Shown: positions 16,111-24,514 of the stretch, piece by piece | Layout: every line of letters begins with the position of its first letter | How positions within the stretch are numbered: the stretch's first letter is position 1 | Assembly (NCBI RefSeq): GCF_001704295.1 | Contig: NZ_CP012334.1 | Coordinates: forward strand, 1,562,084-1,626,083 | Direction of reading: 5' to 3' | Length of the DNA: 64,000 bases | DNA from: Bordetella sp. H567 | GTDB taxonomy: Bacteria; Pseudomonadota; Gammaproteobacteria; Burkholderiales; Burkholderiaceae_B | Position numbers and translations under genes: made by a program | Notes under the pieces: model-generated | The model's database searches: none | Seen by the model: only the letters and a program-made list of their open reading frames with translations | What the model was told of the DNA's origin: nothing

Positions 16111-18477
16111 ATGAACGAAGTCAGCAGGGAGCGTCACATGCGGCGCATGTCCACCGATCGTGTCGCCAGGGCATTGCTGGAAAGCGCCACCGATTTCGCC
16201 ATTTTCACTTTGGATCTCTCCCTGCGCATCACCAGCTGGAATACCGGCGCCTGCAAGGTATTCGGCTGGACAGAGGACGAGGCGCTGGGCGCGGACGCGG
16301 CGATGATCTTCACGCCCGAGTCGCGCGAGCGCGGCGACCATCTCATGGAAGCAGAGACGGCGCGAACGCAGGGTCGCGCGGAGGACGAACGCTGGCATCT
16401 GCGCAAGGACGGCTCGCGCCTGTGGGCTTCCGGGCTCATGCAGCGGTTCGTGGACGAGCGCACGCGCCAGCACATCGGCTACCTGAAGATCGTGCGGGAC
16501 CGCACGGAGCAGCATCTGGCCGAAAGCCGCGCCAGGGCCGTGGACGCGCGTTTCCGGGCACTCGTCGAGGGTTCGCCTCAGATGACCTTCTTTACCGACG
16601 CCAGCGGTCGCGTCATCTATACCAGCCCCTACTGGCAGCGCTATACGGGCCGCGACCACCCCGGCGAGCAGCGTGGCGACTGGACGGAATCGATCCATCC
16701 GGACGATCGCAAGCCCGTGCAGCAAGCCTGGCGCGACGCCATGGCGAAGGGCATAGGCTGCGAAATGGAGATCCGTTTCCTGTGCGCGGCGGACAGTACC
16801 TGGCGATGGTTCATGGCACGCGCGGCGCCCATCGAAGAGGAGGGCTATATCAGCGGCTGGCTCATCATTGCCTTCGACATCGACCTGGTGGTCGCGGCCC
16901 GCAACGATCTGCGGCGCAGCCAGAGACTGCTGCTGAACGAAGTGGCGCGCGGCAAGGCGGAACGGGACCGCACCTGGCAGCTCGCCAATGACCTGATGGT
17001 GGTGACCGACTTCGATGGCTATGTGCTGGACGCCAATCCCGCCTGGACCGACCGGCTGGGCTGGAAGCACGAGGAATTGCTCGGCAACAACATCCTGGGC
17101 CTGATGCATGGGGATTACGCCTCGCTTGCGCAGAGCCAGCTCAAGCGGTTGCAGCGCGGCCACGCGACGTCGCGCTTCGTGTGCGAATGCCGGCATCGTG
17201 ACGGCAGCTTTCGCACGCTATCGTGGACGGCCGTCCCGGGCGATGGCCTGGTGCACGCCGTGGCCCAGGACGTTACCGCCGAAAATGAAGCCACGGCGGA
17301 ACTGGAATTGGCCCAGGAGGCGCTGCGTCAATCGCAGAAGATGGAGGCCGTGGGCCAACTGACGGGCGGCATCGCGCACGACTTCAACAACCTGCTGACC
17401 GGCATCATCGGCGCGCTGCAGCTCATGCAAAAGCGCGCCGAGCGCGGCATGCTGGTGGACGTCACGCGCTATACCGATATGGCGATGGAATCGGCCAAGC
17501 GCGCCGCCGCCCTGACGCATCGCCTGCTGGCATTCTCGCGCCGCCAGCCGCTGGCGCCCAAGCCCACGCAGCCGACCCAGCTCATCCGTTCGCTGACCGA
17601 GCTGTTCGAGCGCACCCTGGGCGAAAGAATCGCCCTGGAAGTGGACCTGCAGGACGGCCTTTGGAACGTGTTGTGCGATCCGCACCAGCTGGAAAACGCC
17701 ATCCTGAACCTGGTGATCAATGCCCGCGATGCCATGCCCGACGGCGGCACGCTTACCATCACAGCGCGCAATGTGGACCTGGACAACATCGCCGTGGCGC
17801 GCGCCGTCATCCTGACCGCGGGCGAATACGTATGCCTGTGCGTGGCCGACACGGGCGTGGGCATGCCGCCCGATGTTGCGGCCAAGGCCTTCGAACCCTT
17901 CTTCAGCACCAAGCCGCAGGGGGAGGGCACCGGCCTGGGGCTTTCCATGGTCTACGGCTTCGTCCGGCAGTCGGGCGGCTATACCGAACTGGACAGCCGG
18001 CCGGGCGAAGGCACGTCCATTCGCATGTATCTGCCGCGGTACGCCGGCCCCGTGACGGAAGAACCGGATGCCGACACGTCGCAGGAGCTCCCCGCCGTCC
18101 CGGCGCCGACCCAGCAGCCGCTGGTGCTGGTCGTGGAGGACGATCCGCGCGTGCGCGACCTGCTGGTGGAAGTGCTGCAGGACTTGCGGTGCCGTGTCGT
18201 CGAGGCCGCCGACGGCCTCTCCGGCCTGCGCATCCTCAAGGACACGCCCAGCATCCGGCTGGTGATCAGCGACATCGGCTTGCCGGGCATGGACGGCCGT
18301 CGCATGGTGGAGGAAGCGCGCGTCCACCACCCGGGGCTGAAGGTGATCCTGGTCACGGGCTACGCGCAAAGCCTGGCCTTGACCGAAGGCTTGCGCGATC
18401 CGGGCATGGAGCTGGTCACCAAGCCTTTCGGCATCGACGAGATCACGCGGCGGATCACGGCCGTCCTGGCGGCCTGA
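16111..18477 (+). CDS. Hybrid histidine kinase with three PAS domains and a receiver
   Basis: A 788-residue cytoplasmic sensor. Three PAS/PAC repeats cover about residues 20-135, 145-265 and 280-395, followed by a HisKA-type domain with phospho-acceptor His423 in GGIAHDFNNLL. Then comes an HATPase with N-box NLVINARDAMPDGG and G-boxes DTGVGMP and GEGTGLGLS, then a C-terminal receiver with Asp721 in VISDIGLPGMDG and Lys in VTKPFG. There is no membrane segment, so the stimulus is probably intracellular (redox, oxygen or a small molecule). An ATG with GGAGG upstream marks the start. No DNA-binding regulator is adjacent; the output partner is unknown. Confidence 0.92.
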   Translation: MNEVSRERHMRRMSTDRVARALLESATDFAIFTLDLSLRITSWNTGACKVFGWTEDEALGADAAMIFTPESRERGDHLMEAETARTQGRAEDERWHLRKDGSRLWASGLMQRFVDERTRQHIGYLKIVRDRTEQHLAESRARAVDARFRALVEGSPQMTFFTDASGRVIYTSPYWQRYTGRDHPGEQRGDWTESIHPDDRKPVQQAWRDAMAKGIGCEMEIRFLCAADSTWRWFMARAAPIEEEGYISGWLIIAFDIDLVVAARNDLRRSQRLLLNEVARGKAERDRTWQLANDLMVVTDFDGYVLDANPAWTDRLGWKHEELLGNNILGLMHGDYASLAQSQLKRLQRGHATSRFVCECRHRDGSFRTLSWTAVPGDGLVHAVAQDVTAENEATAELELAQEALRQSQKMEAVGQLTGGIAHDFNNLLTGIIGALQLMQKRAERGMLVDVTRYTDMAMESAKRAAALTHRLLAFSRRQPLAPKPTQPTQLIRSLTELFERTLGERIALEVDLQDGLWNVLCDPHQLENAILNLVINARDAMPDGGTLTITARNVDLDNIAVARAVILTAGEYVCLCVADTGVGMPPDVAAKAFEPFFSTKPQGEGTGLGLSMVYGFVRQSGGYTELDSRPGEGTSIRMYLPRYAGPVTEEPDADTSQELPAVPAPTQQPLVLVVEDDPRVRDLLVEVLQDLRCRVVEAADGLSGLRILKDTPSIRLVISDIGLPGMDGRRMVEEARVHHPGLKVILVTGYAQSLALTEGLRDPGMELVTKPFGIDEITRRITAVLAA

Positions 18478-18484
18478 TAAAGAA

Positions 18485-18528
18485 TTACTTTACTCGAATA
18501 GCATAATTATTCGCTTTTGCTTTTTATA
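18485..18528. promoter_or_regulatory. 44-bp AT-rich box A upstream of the fumarate-type operon
   Basis: An AT-rich module in otherwise GC-rich DNA: TTACTTT, 13 bp, then AATTATTNGCTTTTNCTTT. The same order and spacing occurs in inverted orientation at 28278-28321 between the Bug and LysR genes (31 of 44 positions equal by my count). This suggests a binding site for the LysR regulator. The box also overlaps a weak hairpin CGAATA/TATTCG followed by T-rich sequence, which could end the kinase transcript. Confidence 0.6.
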
Positions 18529-18589
18529 AGCGCCGTTCGACAATACGACTCCACGAGAGGCGCGCCTCTCCATCGCCATCGGATACGCC

Positions 18590-19303
18590 ATGGATATGTT
18601 GGAAGTCAAGGTATGGCGCAGCGCCGGCGCCGGCGGCTTCGTTACCTACCGCGTCCCGCGCCACACCAGCCAGACGGTGCTGGATGTGGTCACCTTCATC
18701 CAGCGCGAGCTGCAGCCGGACTTGGGTTATCGCTATGCCTGCCGCGTCGGCATGTGCGGCTCCTGCGCCATGACGGTCAACGGCAAGGCGCGCTGGACCT
18801 GCCGCACGCACGTCTCCAAGGTGGCCGTGGATGGCCGCCTGGAAGTCGCGCCGCTGTCCAACCTGCCGGTCATCAAGGACCTGGTGACGGACATGAGCAG
18901 CTTTTTCGACAAGTGGGCCCAGGCCAAGGGCAGCTTCACCGGCACGCTGTCGCGCCATGACGATTTCGCGCGCGTGCCGCCGGCGTCCCCACGCCGGCAG
19001 GCGGTGGACGCCGGCATCGAATGCATAGGCTGCGGCGTCTGCTATGCCTCCTGCGACGTGGTGACGTGGCGTCCCGATTATCTCGGTCCGGCGGCGCTGA
19101 ACCGCGCCTGGACGCTGATGAACGACGAACGCGATACGCAAGGCGCGGAACGCTTGCGCGCCGTGGCGGGAGACGCCGGCTGCCATTCCTGCCATACGCA
19201 GGGCAGCTGCACCGAGCGCTGCCCCAAGGCGATCTCGCCCACCGCCGGTATCGCCGGACTGAAGCGCATGGCCGCCAAGGCCGCGATGAAGGGAGAGCTG
19301 TGA
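18590..19303 (+). CDS. Succinate dehydrogenase/fumarate reductase-type iron-sulfur subunit
   Basis: A 237-residue electron-transfer subunit. The plant-type [2Fe-2S] domain shows CRVGMCGSCAMTVNGKARWTC (Cys at about residues 47-69). The C-terminal domain has CIGCGVCYASCD for the [4Fe-4S] cluster, with Asp where SdhB usually has Pro, and CHSCHTQGSCTERCPKAI for the remaining cluster. It carries electrons between the flavoprotein and the membrane anchors. The start at 18590 has only a weak ribosome site; Met3 (18596) is an alternative. It leads an operon whose order (B, C, D, binding protein, dehydratase, A) is unlike the usual sdhCDAB. Confidence 0.9.
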   Translation: MDMLEVKVWRSAGAGGFVTYRVPRHTSQTVLDVVTFIQRELQPDLGYRYACRVGMCGSCAMTVNGKARWTCRTHVSKVAVDGRLEVAPLSNLPVIKDLVTDMSSFFDKWAQAKGSFTGTLSRHDDFARVPPASPRRQAVDAGIECIGCGVCYASCDVVTWRPDYLGPAALNRAWTLMNDERDTQGAERLRAVAGDAGCHSCHTQGSCTERCPKAISPTAGIAGLKRMAAKAAMKGEL

Positions 19304-19650
19304 TGGCGGCGATCAGCGTGCGGACACAGGCGCGGCTGTGGTATTTGCAGCGCATCAGCGCCATGGTGCTGGCGCTGTTCGTCGCGGTCCACATCGGCAT
19401 CATCGTCTATGCGGTGCGCGGGGGCCTGACCGGGGCGGAGATCCTGGCCCGCACCCGCGGTAGCATGGGCTTCGCGGTTTTCTACGGTGTCTTCGTGCTG
19501 GCGTGCGCGGTGCACGTGCCCATCGGCCTGCTGCGCATCGCCGAGGAATGGCTGCGCTGGCGCGGACCGTCGGCGCTGGCGGCCGCCGTGGCGTTCGCGG
19601 CCTTGCTGGCCGTCATGGGACTGCGCGCCGTATACGGAGTGGTCGCATGA
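19303..19650 (+). CDS. SDH/FRD-type membrane anchor subunit 1
   Basis: A 115-residue membrane protein with three helices, a conserved N-terminal region LWYLQRISAMVLALFVAVHI and a HVPIGLLRIAEEW segment. It resembles the small cytochrome b556-type anchors of succinate dehydrogenase. His residues in helices 1 and 2 could ligate heme. The ATG at 19303 overlaps the upstream stop (TGATG) with GGGAGAG before it. With the next gene it should anchor the complex and exchange electrons with quinone. Confidence 0.82.
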   Translation: MAAISVRTQARLWYLQRISAMVLALFVAVHIGIIVYAVRGGLTGAEILARTRGSMGFAVFYGVFVLACAVHVPIGLLRIAEEWLRWRGPSALAAAVAFAALLAVMGLRAVYGVVA

Positions 19651-20006
19651 CGATGCGCCGCAACGATGCGCGTGCCCGCAACCACCCGGCGTACTGGGCG
19701 TTCCTGGTGCACCGCTTGTCCGGCCTTGCGCTGGGCCTGTTCCTGCCGGTGCATTTCTGGGCCTTGGGACAGGCTATCGCCGGCGAGCAGGCGCTGGATG
19801 GGTTCCTGCGTTTCGCCGATCGGCCGCTGTTCAAGTTCGCGGAATGGGGACTGGTGGTGCTGCTCTCGCTGCACCTGATGGGGGGCCTGCGCCTGCTTGT
19901 CATCGAATTCGCGCCCTGGACCCATTTGCGCAAGGATTGGATGGCCGTGGGACTGGGTGTCGGCGCCTGTACGGGGCTGGCGTTTCTGCTGGCGTTGTTG
20001 CGGTAA
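19647..20006 (+). CDS. SDH/FRD-type membrane anchor subunit 2 (cytochrome b-like)
   Basis: A 119-residue membrane protein with three predicted helices. YWAFLVHRLSGLALGLFLPVHF is the SdhC signature around the quinone site (His, Arg, Ser), and HLMGGLRLLVIE matches the HxxxGxRH heme-ligand block, with Leu in place of the last His. The ATG at 19647 overlaps the previous stop as ATGA. Together with the gene before it, it forms the heterodimeric membrane part. Confidence 0.85.
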   Translation: MTMRRNDARARNHPAYWAFLVHRLSGLALGLFLPVHFWALGQAIAGEQALDGFLRFADRPLFKFAEWGLVVLLSLHLMGGLRLLVIEFAPWTHLRKDWMAVGLGVGACTGLAFLLALLR

Positions 20007-20114
20007 TCGCGCATTGACGCAGCTAGGGCGAGGTGCCACGCTGATGCGCCGCCTCGATCGCGGTACGAGCTTCGCCGCAGATGCGAAGCCGGAAATTCAA
20101 CGGAGACAACCATC

Positions 20115-21125
20115 ATGCATGAGTATCTGTACGAACTGTCCAGACGTCCCAGGCATTGGCTGCATACCTGCATCCTGGCCTTCGCGACGACGGCGATGAC
20201 GCTATCCGGCGTGGTCCAGGCCGAATCGGCGTGGCCGGACAAGCCGGTGCGCATCATCGTTCCCTTCACCGCCGGTGGCACGACGGACGTCGTCGCGCGC
20301 GTGATCGGGGCGGAGCTGGGCCAGATGTGGCACCAGTCGGTCGTCGTCGACAACCGTCCCGGCGCGGGCGGGGCGATCGGCGCGACGCTGACCGCCAAGT
20401 CGCCGCCCGACGGCTATACCCTGCTCATGGCGTCGGGCAGCATGTTCACGGTCAATCCTTATCTGTACCGCAACCTGCCCTATACGCTGAAGGACTTCGA
20501 CTACATCACTACCGTGGCCAGCGGTCCGATGCTGGTGCTGGTGAACAGCTCGGTACCGGCCCATAACCTGAAGGAGCTCATCGCGCTGGCCAAGTCCCAG
20601 CCGAAAAAGCTGAACTTCGGTTCGGCCGGCAACGGCAGCCAGGTGCACATGGCGGGCGAGTACCTGGCCGACGCCGCGGGCATCCAGATCACGCACGTCC
20701 CTTACAAGGGAGAAGCCCTGGCCTATAACGACTTGATGGCCGGCCAGGTGCAACTGGTGGTCGGCAATATCGCCGCGGCGTCGGTGTTCGCCAAGAGCGG
20801 CAAGGCGCGTGCGCTGGCCGTCACCGGCCCGACGCGCTCGCCCATGATGCCCGACGTGCCCACCGCCAAGGAAGCCGGCCTGCCGGGTTACGAAACGACG
20901 GGATGGTTCGCGCTGGTGACCGCCGCCGGCACGCCCAAGGCCGTGGTCGACAAGATCCAGCGCGACACGGCCAAGGTGCTGCAGATGCCGGCCGTGCGCG
21001 AGAAGCTGGCCGGGCAGGGCATGACGCCGGTGGGCGATACGCCGGCGCAGCTGGCCAAGAGCATTCAGGATGAATCCGGAAAGTGGAAGGCGATCGTCGA
21101 ACGCCGGAATCTTTCCATCGATTGA
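20115..21125 (+). CDS. Bug/TctC-family tripartite tricarboxylate transporter substrate-binding protein
   Basis: A 336-residue periplasmic protein with a longer than usual signal region (membrane segment about 18-36, cleaved near VVQAESA). Family blocks are WPDKPVRIIVPFTAGGTTDVVARV near residue 42, NRPGAGGAIGATLTAKSPPDGYTLL near 78 and VPTAKEAGLPGYE near 247. GGAGA lies before the ATG. Bug proteins bind carboxylates and are very numerous in Bordetella. Its place inside the operon of the reductase and dehydratase suggests that it binds their C4-dicarboxylate-like substrate. No TctA/TctB membrane partners are adjacent. Confidence 0.9.
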   Translation: MHEYLYELSRRPRHWLHTCILAFATTAMTLSGVVQAESAWPDKPVRIIVPFTAGGTTDVVARVIGAELGQMWHQSVVVDNRPGAGGAIGATLTAKSPPDGYTLLMASGSMFTVNPYLYRNLPYTLKDFDYITTVASGPMLVLVNSSVPAHNLKELIALAKSQPKKLNFGSAGNGSQVHMAGEYLADAAGIQITHVPYKGEALAYNDLMAGQVQLVVGNIAAASVFAKSGKARALAVTGPTRSPMMPDVPTAKEAGLPGYETTGWFALVTAAGTPKAVVDKIQRDTAKVLQMPAVREKLAGQGMTPVGDTPAQLAKSIQDESGKWKAIVERRNLSID

Positions 21126-21191
21126 ACGCTGCGATCGCGTGGCGCGGCGGCCGTTTGCCGCCGCATCGGCGCGCCGCGATGGAGACCTCGC

Positions 21192-22067
21192 ATGAACCCA
21201 GACCTCGCGGCGGTGGAAGAAGCCGCCAAAGACCTTTATATCCGCGCGCTCAAGATCCTGCCGCCCGACATCAAGGCGGGTATCGATAGGCTGGCGGACG
21301 CGGAAAGCTCGGAAGTCGCGCGCGGGGTGCTGCAAACCATGCGCACGAATATCCGCGTCGCGGAGGACAACGAAAACCTGCTGTGCCAGGATACCGGCAT
21401 ACCGATCTACAACGTATCGATCGGCCGCAACGTCCAGGTGGACGGCCATGCGCTGAAGCAGGCCATCCGCATGGGCTGCGAACGCGCCACGCGCGAACAT
21501 CCGCTGCGCTCGTCGGTGGTGCATCCGCTGACGCGCCGGAACAACCATACGTCTTGCGGCTTCGATGTTCCCGTCATCCACATCGACTTCGACGAAGCGC
21601 CAGAGCGCCTGTCCATCGAGATGATCCCCAAGGGCAGCGGATCCGAAAACAACTCCTTCCTGAAGATGGCCGTGCCGGCGGAAGGCATCGATGCCATCAA
21701 GACCTTCGTCGTGGACTGCGTCATCGCCGCGGGCGGCAAGACCTGTCCGCCCACCATCGTTGGCGTCGGCGTGGGCGGCACTTCCGACCTGTGCGTGGCC
21801 TTGGCCAAGCGCGCGGCCACGCGCCCGCTGGGCACGCACTGCGACGACCCGGACGGCGCCGAACTGGAGCGCGTGCTGTCGGCCGCCGTGAACCAGCTGG
21901 GCGTCGGGCCGCAGGGCCTGGGCGGCGATGCCACCGCCTTTGCCGTGCACATCGAACTGGCGCATACGCATATCACCATGAACCCCGTCGCGGTGAACAT
22001 GCAATGCCATTCGGCGCGGCGCGCCCGTGCCGTGTTCACGCCGCAAGGCATCGACTACGGATTCTGA
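21192..22067 (+). CDS. Fumarate hydratase class I / L(+)-tartrate dehydratase alpha subunit
   Basis: A 291-residue subunit of a two-subunit [4Fe-4S] hydro-lyase. The three cluster cysteines are visible in LCQDTGIPIYNV, TSCGFDVPVI and GGKTCPPTIVGVGVGG. It would add or remove water from a fumarate- or tartrate-type substrate together with the beta subunit, whose gene starts 2 bp later. Split alpha/beta genes are typical of tartrate dehydratase and archaeal-type fumarase; sequence alone does not separate fumarase, tartrate dehydratase and mesaconase activity. Confidence 0.88.
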   Translation: MNPDLAAVEEAAKDLYIRALKILPPDIKAGIDRLADAESSEVARGVLQTMRTNIRVAEDNENLLCQDTGIPIYNVSIGRNVQVDGHALKQAIRMGCERATREHPLRSSVVHPLTRRNNHTSCGFDVPVIHIDFDEAPERLSIEMIPKGSGSENNSFLKMAVPAEGIDAIKTFVVDCVIAAGGKTCPPTIVGVGVGGTSDLCVALAKRAATRPLGTHCDDPDGAELERVLSAAVNQLGVGPQGLGGDATAFAVHIELAHTHITMNPVAVNMQCHSARRARAVFTPQGIDYGF

Positions 22068-22069
22068 CC

Positions 22070-22684
22070 ATGGCGCATCACGAACTGACCATGCCCATCA
22101 CCGAGGCGCAGGCGCGGCAGCTGCGCGTGAACGATACCGTCACCCTGCAGCGCACGCTGTACGGCATCCGTGATGCCACGCAAATCCATATGTTCGACAA
22201 GGGCCGCAAGACGCGGATGGACTTGAACGGACACGCGGTCATCCATACCGCGCCCAACGTGCGCAAGGTGCCCGTCAGCGACGCGCATCCCGCCGGCTAC
22301 GAGTCCGTGTGCATCGGCACCACCACGTCGGACCGCATGGAGCGCTTCACGCGGCCGCTGATGGACCAGTACGGCGTACGGCTGATCATCGGCAAGGGCG
22401 GGCTGCGCCAGGGATCGCAGGAGGCCTTTCGCGATCTGGGGGGCGCCTACCTGGCCATCATCGGCGGCACGGCGGCGCTGGAAACCACGTGGATCGAGCA
22501 GATCGAGGACGTCGACCTGGACGACCTCAACCCGGAATCGCTGTGGCGCTTCCGCATCCGGGATTTCGGTCCCTTGCTGGTCGCGATGGACAGCCACGGC
22601 GGCAGCCTGTACGACGCGGTCCGGCAGGATACCGCCGACCGCCGCGCGGCGGTCCTGGCCAGCCTGGGAGTGACGGCGCCATGA
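22070..22684 (+). CDS. Fumarate hydratase class I / L(+)-tartrate dehydratase beta subunit
   Basis: A 204-residue beta subunit with the catalytic loop GTTTSDRMERFTRPLMDQYG, the strongly conserved GKGGLRQGSQEAFRD block and an AIIGGTAALE segment. The length is that of TtdB. It pairs with the alpha subunit just upstream. Its stop overlaps the flavoprotein start (ATGA), which ties the dehydratase translationally to the redox complex and supports one pathway: redox step on a C4-dicarboxylate, then hydration or the reverse. Confidence 0.88.
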   Translation: MAHHELTMPITEAQARQLRVNDTVTLQRTLYGIRDATQIHMFDKGRKTRMDLNGHAVIHTAPNVRKVPVSDAHPAGYESVCIGTTTSDRMERFTRPLMDQYGVRLIIGKGGLRQGSQEAFRDLGGAYLAIIGGTAALETTWIEQIEDVDLDDLNPESLWRFRIRDFGPLLVAMDSHGGSLYDAVRQDTADRRAAVLASLGVTAP

Positions 22685-24417
22685 GCCCCTCCCAGCCGAT
22701 CAAGCGCCTGAAAACCGACATCCTGATCCTGGGCTCGGGCGGCGCGGGACTGTTCGCCGCGCTGCATGCGCACCGCCGCGATCCGGACTTGTCCATCACG
22801 GTGGCGGTCAAGGGCCTGCTGGGCAAGTGCGGCTGCACGCGCATGGTCCAGGGCGGCTACAACGTGGCCCTGGCCCCGGGCGATTCGGTGGAGCGCCATT
22901 TCATGGACACCATCGAAGGCAGCAAGTGGCTGGCCAACCAGGACCTGGCGTGGACGCTGGTCAGCACCGCCATCGAGCGTATCCATGAACTGGAAAACGA
23001 GCTGGGCTGCTTCTTCGATCGCAACCCGGACGGCACGGTGCACCAGAAGGCCTTCGCCGGCCAGACCTTCGACCGTACGGTGCACAAGGGCGATCTGACC
23101 GGCATCGAAATCATCAACCGCTTGTCCGAACAGGTCTGGCGGCGCGGGATCGGCCGGCTGGAGGAACATCGCGCGCTGGCCTTGATCCGCACCGCGGACG
23201 GTCAGGCGCTGGCCGGCGTGCTGATGATCGATGTGCGCACCGGCGAATTCGTCTTCGTGCAGGCGCGCGCGGTGCTGCTGGCCACGGGCGGCGGGCCGAC
23301 GATGTACAAGTACCACACGCCGTCCGGCGACAAGAGTTGCGACGGGCTGGCGATGGCCCTGGCCGCGGGGCTGCCCTTGCGCGATATGGAGATGGTGCAG
23401 TTCCACCCGACGGGCCTGCTCGCGGGCACGGACACCCGGATGACCGGCACCGTGCTGGAAGAAGGGCTGCGGGGGGCCGGCGGCTACCTGCTGAACGGCG
23501 ATAAGGAGCGCTTCATGCAGCGCTACGATGCGCGCGGCGAGCGGGCCACGCGGGATATCGTGTCGCGCGGGATTTATGCGGAGATGCGCGAGGGCAGGAC
23601 CTCGCCGAATGGCGGCGTCTATATCCAGATGCATCATCTCGGCGTGGACGCGGTGCGCCGGCAGTTCAAGGGCATGGTGGAACGCTGCGCGGATTGCGGT
23701 TTCGACCTGGCCGGCGGCCTGGTGGAGGTCGTTCCCACCGCGCATTACATGATGGGGGGCGTCGTATTCCAGCCGGATTGCCGGACGGCGTTGCGCGGCC
23801 TGTTCGCCGCGGGCGAGGACACCGGCGGCGTGCATGGCGCGAACCGGCTGGGCGGCAACGGCGTGGCGAACTCCACGGTATTCGGCGGTATCGCCGGCGA
23901 CAGCATGGCCGAGTGGGTGCGCCGCGAGGGCAGCTGGCAGACGCCGGACGAACAGGCGATCTCGGCGGCCATCGACGACGCCATGGCGCCTTTCGCGCGG
24001 CCGTCCGAAGGACTGCACCCGATCCGCGAAGCCTTGTATGACTGCATGTGGGCGGATGTCGGCATCATGCGCGACCAGGCGGGCCTGCTGCGGGCGCGCG
24101 ATACGCTGGCCGGCCTGCGCGACCGCTTGTCGCGGGCGGGCCTGGCGAGCGCCGACCGTGCCTTCAACCTCACCTGGCACGATTGGCTGAACCTGCGCAG
24201 CCTGATCGCCGTCAGCCAGGTCATCACCGAGGCCGCGCTGGCGCGCGAGGATTCGCGCGGGGCGCACTTCCGGGAGGACTTCCCGCAGGCAGGCGATCTA
24301 GGCAGTTCGGCCTACACGGTGGTGCGCTGGGACGATGGCGCCATCCGTATCGCGCGTGAGCCCGTGCACTTCACCCGGGTCGCGCCGGGGCAAAGCCTGC
24401 TGCAGGACGCCGCCTGA
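22681..24417 (+). CDS. SDH/FRD-family flavoprotein subunit lacking the covalent-FAD histidine
   Basis: A 578-residue catalytic subunit. The Rossmann motif DILILGSGGAGLFAAL is at residues 13-28. Substrate-site blocks are present: VQFHPTGL, VLEEGLRGAGG, RATRDIVSR, VPTAHYMMGGV and GANRLGGNGVANSTVFG. The usual SHTxxAxGG that carries 8-alpha-histidyl FAD is replaced by GCTRMVQGG, so Cys52 stands where the flavin-binding His should be. FAD is therefore probably non-covalent, as in aspartate oxidase, which in other family members weakens succinate oxidation and favours reduction. The ATG at 22681 overlaps the beta-subunit stop. Confidence 0.88.
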   Translation: MSPSQPIKRLKTDILILGSGGAGLFAALHAHRRDPDLSITVAVKGLLGKCGCTRMVQGGYNVALAPGDSVERHFMDTIEGSKWLANQDLAWTLVSTAIERIHELENELGCFFDRNPDGTVHQKAFAGQTFDRTVHKGDLTGIEIINRLSEQVWRRGIGRLEEHRALALIRTADGQALAGVLMIDVRTGEFVFVQARAVLLATGGGPTMYKYHTPSGDKSCDGLAMALAAGLPLRDMEMVQFHPTGLLAGTDTRMTGTVLEEGLRGAGGYLLNGDKERFMQRYDARGERATRDIVSRGIYAEMREGRTSPNGGVYIQMHHLGVDAVRRQFKGMVERCADCGFDLAGGLVEVVPTAHYMMGGVVFQPDCRTALRGLFAAGEDTGGVHGANRLGGNGVANSTVFGGIAGDSMAEWVRREGSWQTPDEQAISAAIDDAMAPFARPSEGLHPIREALYDCMWADVGIMRDQAGLLRARDTLAGLRDRLSRAGLASADRAFNLTWHDWLNLRSLIAVSQVITEAALAREDSRGAHFREDFPQAGDLGSSAYTVVRWDDGAIRIAREPVHFTRVAPGQSLLQDAA

Positions 24418-24514
24418 GGGCCGCCACGCCGGTTCCGGATCGCCGCGGCCTGCGCGCGCCTCCGGAACCGAGCGGGCCCGCCCGGGCGGGCCGCATCCCA
24501 TCTGGCGAGTCCGC

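Noticed and set aside
18496..18526. CGAATA/TATTCG hairpin plus T-rich tail as a simple terminator of the kinase
   Set aside because: The stem is weak and AT-only in part, and the sequence recurs with the same spacing at 28278-28321, so a regulatory box is the better reading.
22447..24267. 606-codon minus-strand frame opposite the flavoprotein
   Set aside because: Low-complexity His/Arg/Ala composition and fully overlapped by a well-supported gene.
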